DNA from: JALYQB01 sp035640155
GTDB taxonomy: Bacteria; Actinomycetota; Actinomycetes; Mycobacteriales; Pseudonocardiaceae
Length of the DNA stretch: 8,269 nucleotides
Direction of reading: 5' to 3'
Assembly: GCA_035640155.1 (NCBI GenBank)
Contig: DASQWR010000234.1
Coordinates: 1-8,269, forward strand
The translations under genes were made by a program, and so were the position numbers. Positions 1 to 6,777 of the stretch are shown here, piece after piece. The notes beneath the pieces were generated by a model that was not told the DNA's origin, ran no database searches, and saw only the letters and a program-made list of their open reading frames with translations. The first letter of the stretch is position 1; every line of letters begins with the position of its first letter.

Positions 1-833
1 TCAATCTTCCTCGCTGGGGTGCCAATGCCGTCCACCGACTTGACTAGCGCCACTTCCGGGTATGCACCCAGCATCTGCTCATCGGTCACCACCAAGGGCG
101 CCACCTGGTGGTAGACCATCGCCTTCTGCGGCAGATCCCCCTTGCGTACCAGCTCAGCCAGATAGCGAGCCACCGCATCCAGCTCGGCTCCAGTGGTGGA
201 ACCAAAGACCGCCCCCGGGACCTCGCCGGGATCGATCGCCCACTCCGGGTCCAGGGCCACCCCGACATCGGGCTCGGCGAGCCACCGTTCGTACGCCGCC
301 ACCTCGGGCAGGAAGTCGGCGAGGCCGGGCTGGATGTTGAGCAGCAGGATCCCGCGGGCCTCCCGCGCTGCCTGCAGGTAGCGCAGGATGGTCTCGTCGG
401 AAGCCCGGCTCCGGTAGAGCCCGTCAGGCCCCCGCTCCGCTTGGACCACGGTCGCGATCAGCTCGAACACCGGCAGCACCCGACGCTGCCCGGAGTAGGC
501 CACGGCCTGCAACCGGAGCTCTGCGCTGGCCGCGGTGAGGTCCCCGGTCAGCCGTCCCAGGGCCGCGGAGTTCGGCTCGCCGGAGAAGCCCACCAGGCGG
601 AAGGTGGGCAGCAGCTGACGTCCACCGCGCGGCAGCTCCGGCGGAGGCGGCGGCGCAGCTGGGTTCGTGACGATCTCCGCGACCGCCGAGGACGTTCCGG
701 GCTGCGCGCCTTCCCTGGCGGCACACCCGGCGGCGAACAGCAGCGTCGCCCCGAGTACGGCCAGCTGACGCCCAACGCCGCGACGCCCAGCGCCGCGACG
801 GGCCGGTGCCGGGGGTCCCTCGGATGCTCGCAT
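1..833 (-). CDS. Secreted lipoprotein of unknown function (C-terminus outside window)
   Basis: This leftward frame stays open from an ATG at 831-833 to the window edge, giving 277 visible codons and no stop. The N-terminus is a lipoprotein signal peptide: an arginine-rich stretch (about residues 12-22, GAGRRGVGRQ), a hydrophobic core (LAVLGATLLF) and a lipobox-like AAGC with Cys37 as the predicted lipidated residue. A Pro-rich linker follows (five prolines in a row near residue 63). The mature part has alternating strand and helix segments, including VGVALDPEW (residues 190-198) and LPQKAMVYHQV (234-244), and ends in the window with KSVDGIGTPARKI. From memory, the DPEW and LPQK motifs recur in uncharacterised actinobacterial lipoproteins, possibly TIM-barrel-like; no enzymatic function can be named. 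GGAAG lies 11 bases before the ATG as a possible ribosome site. It is divergent from the cofactor/AOR/FDH genes and probably unrelated to them. Confidence 0.85.
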   Translation of the reverse strand, partial: MRASEGPPAPARRGAGRRGVGRQLAVLGATLLFAAGCAAREGAQPGTSSAVAEIVTNPAAPPPPPELPRGGRQLLPTFRLVGFSGEPNSAALGRLTGDLTAASAELRLQAVAYSGQRRVLPVFELIATVVQAERGPDGLYRSRASDETILRYLQAAREARGILLLNIQPGLADFLPEVAAYERWLAEPDVGVALDPEWAIDPGEVPGAVFGSTTGAELDAVARYLAELVRKGDLPQKAMVYHQVAPLVVTDEQMLGAYPEVALVKSVDGIGTPARKI

Positions 834-875
834 GGACGCGCAGACTTCCATCCCCGCCAGGCCGGCGAGTACCCA

Positions 876-901
876 GGGGAGCACGCAGGGGGAGCATGCA
901 G
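876..901. repeat. Tandem 13-bp direct repeat
   Basis: Two adjacent 13-base units, GGGGAGCACGCAG (876-888) and GGGGAGCATGCAG (889-901), differ at one base. They sit in the divergent spacer. The pair could be a regulator binding site or a simple slippage duplication. Its AGGGGGAG core (887-894) could also serve as a ribosome site if translation began at the GTG at 906. Confidence 0.75.
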
Positions 902-928
902 GGCGGTGGCGGAAGCCGTCACCCGAAC

Positions 929-934
929 TACCAT
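929..934 (+). promoter_or_regulatory. Possible -10 hexamer for a leaderless start at 942
   Basis: TACCAT fits the actinobacterial TANNNT -10 pattern and ends 7 bases before the GTG at 942, the spacing expected for a leaderless transcript. There is no recognisable -35 and no ribosome site before 942. This is a weak, single-motif inference. Confidence 0.25.
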
Positions 935-941
935 CGATACC

Positions 942-1802
942 GTGGCGACCCGGGTGAGCAGCGGGGCCGCCGGTGTGGTGCTCGCCGGGGGCCGCTCGTC
1001 GCGGATGGGCACCTCCAAGGCGGCGCTGGAATGGCACGGGTCGACCCTGCTGCGACGCACGCTCGGGGTGCTCGCGCGGGTGGTCGACGGCACGGTGCTG
1101 GTGGTCCGCGCCCCCGGGCAGGCGCTGCCGTCGCTGCCGGCCCGCGTCGAGGTGGTCGAGGATCCGGCCGAGGGGCTCGGGCCGCTGCAGGGAATCGCCG
1201 CCGGGCTGGCCGCGCTCACCGGCCGGGCCGAGGTCGCCTTCGTCTCCTCCACCGACCTGCCCTTCCTGCACCCCGAGTTCGTGCGCCGGGTGCTGGGCGC
1301 CCTCGATGCGGACGTCGACGTGGCACTGCCGCAGGCCCGCGGCTATCCCCAGCCTCTCGCCGCTGCCTACCGGGTGTCGCTCGCCCCGCTGGTCGCCGAG
1401 CTCGTCGCGGCGGGGGACCTGCGCCCGGCGTTCCTCTTCCGCCGCTGTGCCACGCTCCGGCTGGACGACGCGGCGTTGCTTGCGGACCCCGTGCTCGCCG
1501 CCGCCGACCCCGAGCTGAGCTCGCTGCTCAACGTCAACGAGCCCGCCGAGTACGACGGCGCCCGCGCGCGCGTCGCCCCCGAGGTGGTCGTGGAGCGCTT
1601 CGGGGTCCTCGCGGGCAACGGGCACCGGGGGCCGCGTTCGGTGCATGCGGCCACGCTCGGCGGCGCTGCCGCCGCGGCCGGTTTGGCCCTCGACCGGCAC
1701 GTCGTCGCGGCGCTCAACGGGGACCAGATCAGCCGCGACGGCGAGGTGCCCCTGGTGGCGGGGGACTCCGTCGCCTTTCTCTCCGCGGACGCGGGCGGAT
1801 GA
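942..1802 (+). CDS. mobA: MobA-like nucleotidyltransferase fused to a MoaD-like sulfur carrier
   Basis: The predicted protein has 286 residues. The N-terminal part is a MobA-type molybdenum cofactor guanylyltransferase: the nucleotide-binding loop LAGGRSSRMGTSK (residues 14-26), the metal-site motif TDLPFL (104-109) and the closing NVNEPAEY (197-204). MobA joins GMP to Mo-molybdopterin in the cytoplasm. Residues from about 213 form a second unit that reads like MoaD/ThiS: a first strand VVVERFGVLA, then VVAALNGDQISRDGE and VAGDSVAFLSADAGG, with the protein ending in the Gly-Gly that MoaD needs for adenylation and thiocarboxylation. The fusion assignment comes from motif reading, not a search. 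The stop overlaps the AOR start (ATGA, 1799-1802), so the two are probably translationally coupled. The start is uncertain: GTG 942 may be leaderless, GTG 906 has a distant AGGGGGAG, and GTG 954 also fits. Confidence 0.88.
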   Translation: MATRVSSGAAGVVLAGGRSSRMGTSKAALEWHGSTLLRRTLGVLARVVDGTVLVVRAPGQALPSLPARVEVVEDPAEGLGPLQGIAAGLAALTGRAEVAFVSSTDLPFLHPEFVRRVLGALDADVDVALPQARGYPQPLAAAYRVSLAPLVAELVAAGDLRPAFLFRRCATLRLDDAALLADPVLAAADPELSSLLNVNEPAEYDGARARVAPEVVVERFGVLAGNGHRGPRSVHAATLGGAAAAAGLALDRHVVAALNGDQISRDGEVPLVAGDSVAFLSADAGG

Positions 1803-3613
1803 CCCCTCCGGGTGGCTACGCGGGGCGCGCGCTCGTCGTCGACGTCACCGACGGCTCGTCGCGGGTCCTGCCGCTTCCCGAGCGGGTGCTGCGCAGCTAC
1901 CTCGGCGGCGCGGGGCTCGGGACCTGGTTGCTGCACCGGCTCGCCCCGCCGGGGGTCGATCCGCTGGGGCCGCCGGCACCACTGGCGTTCGTGTTCTCAC
2001 CGCTGGTCGGCACCCCGCTCACGACCAGCGCCAAGTTCGCCGTGGTCGCCAAGTCCCCACTGACCGGGATGCTCACCGACGCGCTGGCCTCCAGCCAGTT
2101 CGCGCTGTCCGGCAAGCTCACCGGCAACGACGCGATCGTCCTCACCGGCCGGGCCGCCGAACCCTCGGTGCTGCTGGTGGACGGCGAGGGCGCGCGGCTG
2201 GTCGACGCTGGTGACACCTGGGGCCAGCCCGCCGCCGAGGCGGAGGCGCGGCTCGCGGACCGGCTGGGGCGGGGCTGGCGGATCGCCGCGATCGGCCCGG
2301 CGGGGGAGCATGGGGTGCGTTACGCGACGATCTCCCACGACGGCCGGCACGCCGGGCGCGGCGGGCTCGGCGCGGTGCTCGGTGCGAAGAACGTCAAGGC
2401 CGTGGCGGTGCGCGCGGCGACCAAGATCGGCCCCGCCGACCCGGCCGCGGTGCTGGCCGCGGCGAGGGACCTGCGGGAGCGCTCGTTCGGCCCGGCCACC
2501 GCCAAGTACCGCGAGCTGGGCACGCTGGCGAACCTGCTCGCGTTCAACGCGATCTCCACGCTGCCCACCCGCAACTTCACCGGCGCCACGTTCGAGGGTG
2601 CGCCGCAGCTCGCCGCCGAGCAGCTGCACGAGCTGCGCAGCGAGACCCGCAGCGGATGCGCCTCCTGCACGATCGGCTGCGAGCACATCTACCGCGGCGC
2701 CGGTGGCACGAGCGTGCGGGTGGAATACGAGAACGTCTTCGCCCTCGGCCCGATGTGCGGGGTGTCCGAGCCCGACGACGTGCTGGCCGCGAGCGGTCGC
2801 TGCGACGACCTGGGCATCGACACCATCTCCGCCGGTGGCACCATCGCCTGGGCCATGGAATGCGCCGAGCGGGGGCTGATCGACGCGCCGTGGCTGCGCT
2901 TCGGCGACGGCGCGGCGCTGCTGCGCGCCCTCGACGAGATCGGCACCGGCGAGGGCCTGGGTGAGCTGCTCGCGCTGGGCTCGCGGGCCGCGGCGCAGCG
3001 GGTCGGTGGTGGCTCGGCGGACTTCGCCCCGCACGCCAAGGGCATGGAGCTGCCCGGGTACGAGCCGCGCACCCTGCAGGGCATGGCGCTGGGTCTGGCG
3101 GTCAACGCCCGCGGCGCCGACCACAACCGCTCCGGGGCCTACGAGGCCGACCTCGCCGGGGACTACGACCGCCTCGCCGGCGGCGACGCGCAGGTGCTCG
3201 CCGCCGTGGGTACCGAGGACCGTGCTGCGATCATGGACTCGATGATCCTGTGCAAGTTCCTTCGCGGGGTGTTCACCGACCCGTTCGAGCAGTGGGCTGC
3301 GCTGCTGCGCCCGGTGACCGGGTGGGACGTCGACGCGGGCGAGCTGCAGGCCACCGCGCGCCGGATCGTGCTCGCGAAGCGGATGTTCAACCTGCGCGAG
3401 GGCTGGACTCCGGCCGACGACTGGTTGCCAGAGCGGCTGCTCACCGAACCCGTCGAGCTGGGGTCGGGGCGCCGGGCGCAGCTGAGCCCGCACCGGTTGC
3501 GCCAGATGGTGCACGGCTACTACGCCGAGCGGGGACTCGACGCTGCGGGCCGTCCGGGGCCAGCCGCCCTCGCCGACCTGCGCCTGCCGGACGCGCAGGT
3601 CGGCGCGGCTTAG
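1799..3613 (+). CDS. aor: Aldehyde:ferredoxin oxidoreductase (tungsten/molybdenum bis-pterin)
   Basis: The 604-residue product is close to the usual AOR length of about 600. This family oxidises aldehydes to carboxylates in the cytoplasm and passes two electrons to ferredoxin, using a bis-pterin W (rarely Mo) site and one [4Fe-4S] cluster. Visible signatures include FSPLVGTPLTTSAKF (66-80) and SPLTG (86-90) in the N-terminal pterin-binding domain, AGRGGLGAVLGAKNVKAV (185-202) as the hallmark AOR loop, EYENVFALGP (309-318), and DLGIDTISAG (337-346). The cluster ligands are intact: C287-x2-C290-x3-C294 plus C485 in MILCKF. H442 in GADHN is the probable counterpart of the active-site histidine in archaeal AOR (an alignment inference). 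The ATG overlaps the stop of the cofactor gene, and the FDH gene follows after 93 bp. It could belong to an AOR subfamily with another aldehyde preference; substrate is not readable from sequence. Confidence 0.95.
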   Translation: MTPPGGYAGRALVVDVTDGSSRVLPLPERVLRSYLGGAGLGTWLLHRLAPPGVDPLGPPAPLAFVFSPLVGTPLTTSAKFAVVAKSPLTGMLTDALASSQFALSGKLTGNDAIVLTGRAAEPSVLLVDGEGARLVDAGDTWGQPAAEAEARLADRLGRGWRIAAIGPAGEHGVRYATISHDGRHAGRGGLGAVLGAKNVKAVAVRAATKIGPADPAAVLAAARDLRERSFGPATAKYRELGTLANLLAFNAISTLPTRNFTGATFEGAPQLAAEQLHELRSETRSGCASCTIGCEHIYRGAGGTSVRVEYENVFALGPMCGVSEPDDVLAASGRCDDLGIDTISAGGTIAWAMECAERGLIDAPWLRFGDGAALLRALDEIGTGEGLGELLALGSRAAAQRVGGGSADFAPHAKGMELPGYEPRTLQGMALGLAVNARGADHNRSGAYEADLAGDYDRLAGGDAQVLAAVGTEDRAAIMDSMILCKFLRGVFTDPFEQWAALLRPVTGWDVDAGELQATARRIVLAKRMFNLREGWTPADDWLPERLLTEPVELGSGRRAQLSPHRLRQMVHGYYAERGLDAAGRPGPAALADLRLPDAQVGAA

Positions 3614-3625
3614 CCGATCTTGCCA

Positions 3626-3645
3626 GCCACCTGGAGCCATCTGGC
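3626..3645. promoter_or_regulatory. Putative operator, upstream dyad
   Basis: This 20-bp element has the form GCCAnnTGGnnCCAnnTGGC and is dyad-symmetric at every specified base: GCCA pairs with the terminal TGGC, and TGG with the inner CCA. It consists of two CCANNTGG half-units spaced 10 bp, one helical turn. It starts 12 bp after the AOR stop. A related copy lies 39 bp downstream. Confidence 0.5.
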
Positions 3646-3664
3646 AGCTCAGCGGCCCCTGGAC

Positions 3665-3684
3665 GCCACATGTCTCCATATGGC
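3665..3684. promoter_or_regulatory. Putative operator, downstream dyad
   Basis: This second 20-bp element has the form GCCAnnTGnnnCCAnnTGGC and matches the upstream copy at 15 of 20 positions, centre to centre 39 bp. It can also be read as a hairpin with arms GCCACATG and CATATGGC (one mismatch) around TCTC. It ends 22 bp before the chosen FDH start and overlaps an in-frame ATG at 3680, which argues against that ATG being the start. The regulator is unknown. Confidence 0.5.
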
Positions 3685-3706
3685 GGTTTCGGCGTGCGAG
3701 ACTGCA

Positions 3707-6673
3707 ATGGTGACGGCCGCTCTCCCTCAGCAGCGAACCCGCACGGTGACCGTCGAGATCGACGGGCGCGAGGTCACGGTCGACGAGGGCACCACGGTCT
3801 ACGACGCGGCGAAGCGGGTCGGCGTCGACATCCCCGTGCTCTGCCACGACGAGCGCTACGACCCGGTCGGCGTGTGCCGGCTGTGCATCGTGGCGACCGG
3901 GGGCCGGGTCTTCGCCGCGGCATGCGTCCGCCCCTGCGAGGACGGCATGAGCGTGCAGACGTCCACCCCCGAGCTGGAGCGCAGCCGCGCGGTGCTCACC
4001 GAGCTGCTGATGGCCGACCAGCCGGCGCCCGAGGACGACCCGAAGCACACCACCACCGCGGACAACGCGCTGTTCGCCCTCGCCGACGACTACGGTGTGA
4101 CCGAGACCGAGCTCCTGCGCGGCGGTGGGCGCGGTACCGACTCGTCCAACCCCGTCATCCACGTCGACCACGACGCCTGCATCCTCTGCGACCGCTGCGT
4201 CCGGGCCTGCGACGACATCCAGGGCAACGACGTCATCGGTCGCTCCGGCAAGGGCTACACCACCCGGATCGGGTTCGACCTGAACGACCCCATGGGCGCC
4301 TCGTCCTGTGTCACCTGCGGCGAGTGCGTCGCCGCCTGCCCCACCGGTGCGATCACCAACAAGTCGATCAACCTCATCCCGATCCAGCCCCGCGAGCGGC
4401 TCGACTCCGTCGACTCGGTGTGCCCGTACTGCGGGGTCGGCTGCGCCCTGACCTACCACGTCGACCGCGAGCGCGGCGCCATCGCCTTCGCGGAGGGCCG
4501 CGACCAGCCGGGGTCGAAGGGGCGGCTCTGCGTCAAGGGTCGCTACGGCTGGGACTACGCCGCGTCTCCGCAGCGGCTCACCGTGCCGCTGATCCGCCGT
4601 GACGGCGCGTACCCGAAGGGCCCGCTGTCCTCCGACGTGCGCGGCGACACGATGGGCGACGAGCCGGACGGCGCCGCGCGCCGCCACAGGGGAGAGACCC
4701 ACAGGGGAGAGACCCACAAGGGAGAGGCGGAGCGCAGCCGGAACAAGCGCAAGCCCGGCGGGCTCGTCGACTACGACGAGGTGCTGCCGCACTTCCGGGA
4801 GGCGACCTGGGACGAGGCCCTCGACCTCGTCGCCCGGCGCCTGGCGGAGATCCACGCCGAGGGCGGCCCCGCGGCGATCGCCGGGTTCGGGTCGGCGAAG
4901 TGCTCCAACGAGGAGGCCTACCTCTTCCAGAAGCTGCTGCGCACCCGGTTCCGCACCAACAACGTCGACCACTGCACGCGCCTGTGCCACGCGTCGAGCG
5001 TCGCGGCACTGTTCGAGGGCATCGGGTCCGGCGCGGTGTCCACCACCTACGGCGACGCCGTCAACTCCGACGTCGTGCTCATCACCGGCAGCAACCCGAC
5101 GGCGAACCATCCCGTCGCGTCGTCGTTCTTCAAGCAGGCCCACCGCGCCGGCACAAAGATCATCTACGTCGACCCCCGTGCGAGCACGGTCGCCGAGCAC
5201 GCCGACATCTTCTGCCAGGTCAAGCCCGGCACCGACGTGGCGTTCTACAACGGGGTCATGCACGAGATCATCCGGCTCGGGCTGATCGACCGGGAGTTCG
5301 TCGCCGCGCGGACGTCGAACTACGACGAGCTGGCGCGCACGGTCGCGGACTACCCGCCGGAGCGCGCGTCCCAGATCACCGGGGTCGACGCGGAGACGAT
5401 CACCGAGGTCGCGCGGGTCTGGGGCGAGGCGGACGCTGGGATCATCTTCTGGGGGATGGGCATCTCGCAGCACACGACGGGCACCGACAACGCCCGCTGC
5501 CTTATCGCGATGTGCTCGATCACCGGCAACGTGGGCAAGCCCGGCGCCGGGCTGCACCCGCTGCGAGGGCAGAACAACGTGCAGGGCGCGTCGGACGTCG
5601 GGCTGATCCCGATGTACTACCCGGACTACCAGAAGGCCGACGCCGCCGCCGTGCGCGAGCGGTTCGAGCAGGCGTGGGGCGTGACCGAACTCGATCCGAA
5701 CAAGGGGTTGACCGTCACCGAGATCATCGGCTCGGTGCTGCAGCCGGAGGGCGTCCGCGGCATGTGGATGCTCGGGGAGAACCCGTTCCTGTCCGACCCG
5801 AACATCAACAAGGTGCGCAAGGCCCTGTCGGCGCTCGACTTCCTCGTGGTGCAGGACATCTTCCTCACCGAGACCGCCGAGTTCGCCGACGTGATCCTGC
5901 CGGCGTCGTCGTACCTGGAGAAGGACGGCACGTACACGAACACCGACCGGCGGGTGCAGCTCGGCCGCAAGGTGCTCGACCCGCCCGGGCAGGCGCGGGT
6001 GGACTGGGAGATCGAAGTCGACCTCGCCCGCCGGCTGGGGCTGGACTGGGACTACGCCTCGCCGCGGGAGATCTTCGACGAGATGGTCGCGATGATGCCG
6101 AGCTACGCGAACCTGTCCTACGACAACCTCGGGCTCTCCGGGAAGCTCTACCCGAACCCCGACCCCGAGCACTCCGACGGCACCGGCGTGATGTTCGACG
6201 AGCGGTTCAACACCGACGACGGGCTCGCGCACCTCGTGCCCGCGCAGTGGCTGCCCGCGAAGGAGCTACCGGACGCGGAGTACCCCCTGGTGCTCAACAC
6301 GGGTCGGCTGCTGGAGCACTGGCACACCGGGTCGATGACGCGGCGCTCGTTCGCGCTGGACGCGATCTCCCCGCACGCCGAGGTGTACCTGCATCCCAAG
6401 GACGCCGCGGACCGTGGGCTGGCGCACGGCGAGATGGTGCGGGCCCGGTCGCGGCGCGGGGTGATCGAGCTGCGGCTGCGGGTGTCGCACCGGGAGGCGC
6501 CGGGCAACGCGTTCATCCCGTTCCACTTCCGGGAGGCTGCGGCGAACCTGCTGACGATCGACGAGATCGACCCGCACGGGAAGATCCCGGAGTTCAAGTT
6601 CTGCGCGGTGCAGATCGAGCCGCTCGGGCCTGCATTCCGACTTAACGAGTCACTCGCCAGCGATCAACCCTGA
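3707..6673 (+). CDS. fdhF: NuoG-type formate dehydrogenase alpha subunit (Cys form, bis-MGD)
   Basis: The 988-residue product should interconvert formate and CO2 + 2e- in the cytoplasm. In order: a [2Fe-2S] domain (C46, C57, C60, C73); a ferredoxin-like pair of [4Fe-4S] clusters (C158/161/164/168 and C201/204/207/211); the molybdopterin oxidoreductase domain opening with CPYCGVGC (C239, C242, C246) and C275; then the active site DHCTRLCH (421-428), with C427 as the Mo/W ligand in place of selenocysteine and H428 beside it. R620 in RGQNNVQG lies 193 residues later, matching the Sec-to-Arg spacing of E. coli FdhF. The C-terminal dinucleotide-binding domain is complete. ATG 3707 is preferred because the conserved domain begins soon after; in-frame ATGs at 3620 and 3680 fall before or inside the operator-like dyads. 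Oddities are a repeat-rich charged linker (about 310-350), the lack of the His-Cys cluster motif at 100-130, and a low-GC tail. Diaphorase subunits are not nearby. Confidence 0.95.
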   Translation: MVTAALPQQRTRTVTVEIDGREVTVDEGTTVYDAAKRVGVDIPVLCHDERYDPVGVCRLCIVATGGRVFAAACVRPCEDGMSVQTSTPELERSRAVLTELLMADQPAPEDDPKHTTTADNALFALADDYGVTETELLRGGGRGTDSSNPVIHVDHDACILCDRCVRACDDIQGNDVIGRSGKGYTTRIGFDLNDPMGASSCVTCGECVAACPTGAITNKSINLIPIQPRERLDSVDSVCPYCGVGCALTYHVDRERGAIAFAEGRDQPGSKGRLCVKGRYGWDYAASPQRLTVPLIRRDGAYPKGPLSSDVRGDTMGDEPDGAARRHRGETHRGETHKGEAERSRNKRKPGGLVDYDEVLPHFREATWDEALDLVARRLAEIHAEGGPAAIAGFGSAKCSNEEAYLFQKLLRTRFRTNNVDHCTRLCHASSVAALFEGIGSGAVSTTYGDAVNSDVVLITGSNPTANHPVASSFFKQAHRAGTKIIYVDPRASTVAEHADIFCQVKPGTDVAFYNGVMHEIIRLGLIDREFVAARTSNYDELARTVADYPPERASQITGVDAETITEVARVWGEADAGIIFWGMGISQHTTGTDNARCLIAMCSITGNVGKPGAGLHPLRGQNNVQGASDVGLIPMYYPDYQKADAAAVRERFEQAWGVTELDPNKGLTVTEIIGSVLQPEGVRGMWMLGENPFLSDPNINKVRKALSALDFLVVQDIFLTETAEFADVILPASSYLEKDGTYTNTDRRVQLGRKVLDPPGQARVDWEIEVDLARRLGLDWDYASPREIFDEMVAMMPSYANLSYDNLGLSGKLYPNPDPEHSDGTGVMFDERFNTDDGLAHLVPAQWLPAKELPDAEYPLVLNTGRLLEHWHTGSMTRRSFALDAISPHAEVYLHPKDAADRGLAHGEMVRARSRRGVIELRLRVSHREAPGNAFIPFHFREAAANLLTIDEIDPHGKIPEFKFCAVQIEPLGPAFRLNESLASDQP
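4685..4729 (+). repeat. Three 15-bp in-frame tandem repeats inside the FDH gene
   Basis: Two identical copies of CACAGGGGAGAGACC (4685-4699, 4700-4714) are followed by a diverged third (4715-4729, three changes). Because 15 bp is five codons, the reading frame is kept and each copy encodes a His-Arg/Lys-Gly-Glu-Thr/Ala unit (residues 327-341). They lie in the linker between the first cofactor-domain strands and the conserved DYDEVLPHFREATWDEAL segment, a place that should tolerate length change. Confidence 0.9.
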
Positions 6674-6681
6674 TGATGCAG

Positions 6682-6710
6682 CGCGGATACAGGTTCCTAC
6701 CCCTGACGCG
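6682..6710 (+). terminator. Weak hairpin after the FDH gene
   Basis: Eight bases after the FDH stop there is a two-part stem: CGCG (6682-6685) with CGCG (6707-6710), and CAGG (6690-6693) with CCTG (6702-6705), separated by a GATA/A internal loop and closed by 8 bases. No T-run follows. A second short inverted pair, TTGGC (6744-6748) and GCCAA (6760-6764), lies nearer the convergent gene. Either could end transcription, but both are weak. Confidence 0.25.
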
Positions 6711-6777
6711 AGTGCTCACTAAACGAGCCCAAAGTTGACGATCTTGGCCTCGCCACCACGCCAAACTCTTCGCGCCG

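Larger units (their letters stand above)
834..941. promoter_or_regulatory. Divergent intergenic region
   Basis: This 108-bp spacer separates the leftward lipoprotein gene from the rightward cofactor gene and must hold promoters for both, unless the rightward gene starts at the upstream GTG at 906. It contains a tandem 13-bp duplication (876-901) and one TANNNT hexamer (929-934). I see no convincing -35/-10 pair in either direction. Confidence 0.5.

Noticed and set aside
108..941. In-frame extension of the MobA frame back to 108
   Set aside because: It runs antisense to the lipoprotein gene, and no MobA needs a 278-residue leader.
424..1252. Minus-strand frames at 424-897 and 548-1252
   Set aside because: They overlap the lipoprotein and MobA genes in other frames and have shadow-type Arg/Ser/Pro composition.
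806..1798. In-frame extension of the AOR frame back to 806
   Set aside because: The extension is Arg/Gly/Ala-rich nonsense overlapping the MobA-MoaD frame. The ATG at 1799 gives the normal AOR length and a classic ATGA overlap.
3620..3706. Upstream in-frame ATGs (3620, 3680) as the FDH start
   Set aside because: The added residues resemble no FDH N-terminus, no ribosome site precedes them, and the stretch contains the paired dyads.
1997..6232. A 1411-codon open frame on the minus strand across AOR and FDH
   Set aside because: It lies antisense to two genes with complete family motifs, its protein is low-complexity (Val, Arg, Gly, His, Asp), and long antisense frames are expected from G/C third-position bias.
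6689..6705. GGTTC-containing stretch resembling a tRNA T-arm, as an attachment site
   Set aside because: The 5-bp T-stem does not pair, and no acceptor, anticodon arm or CCA end is found.
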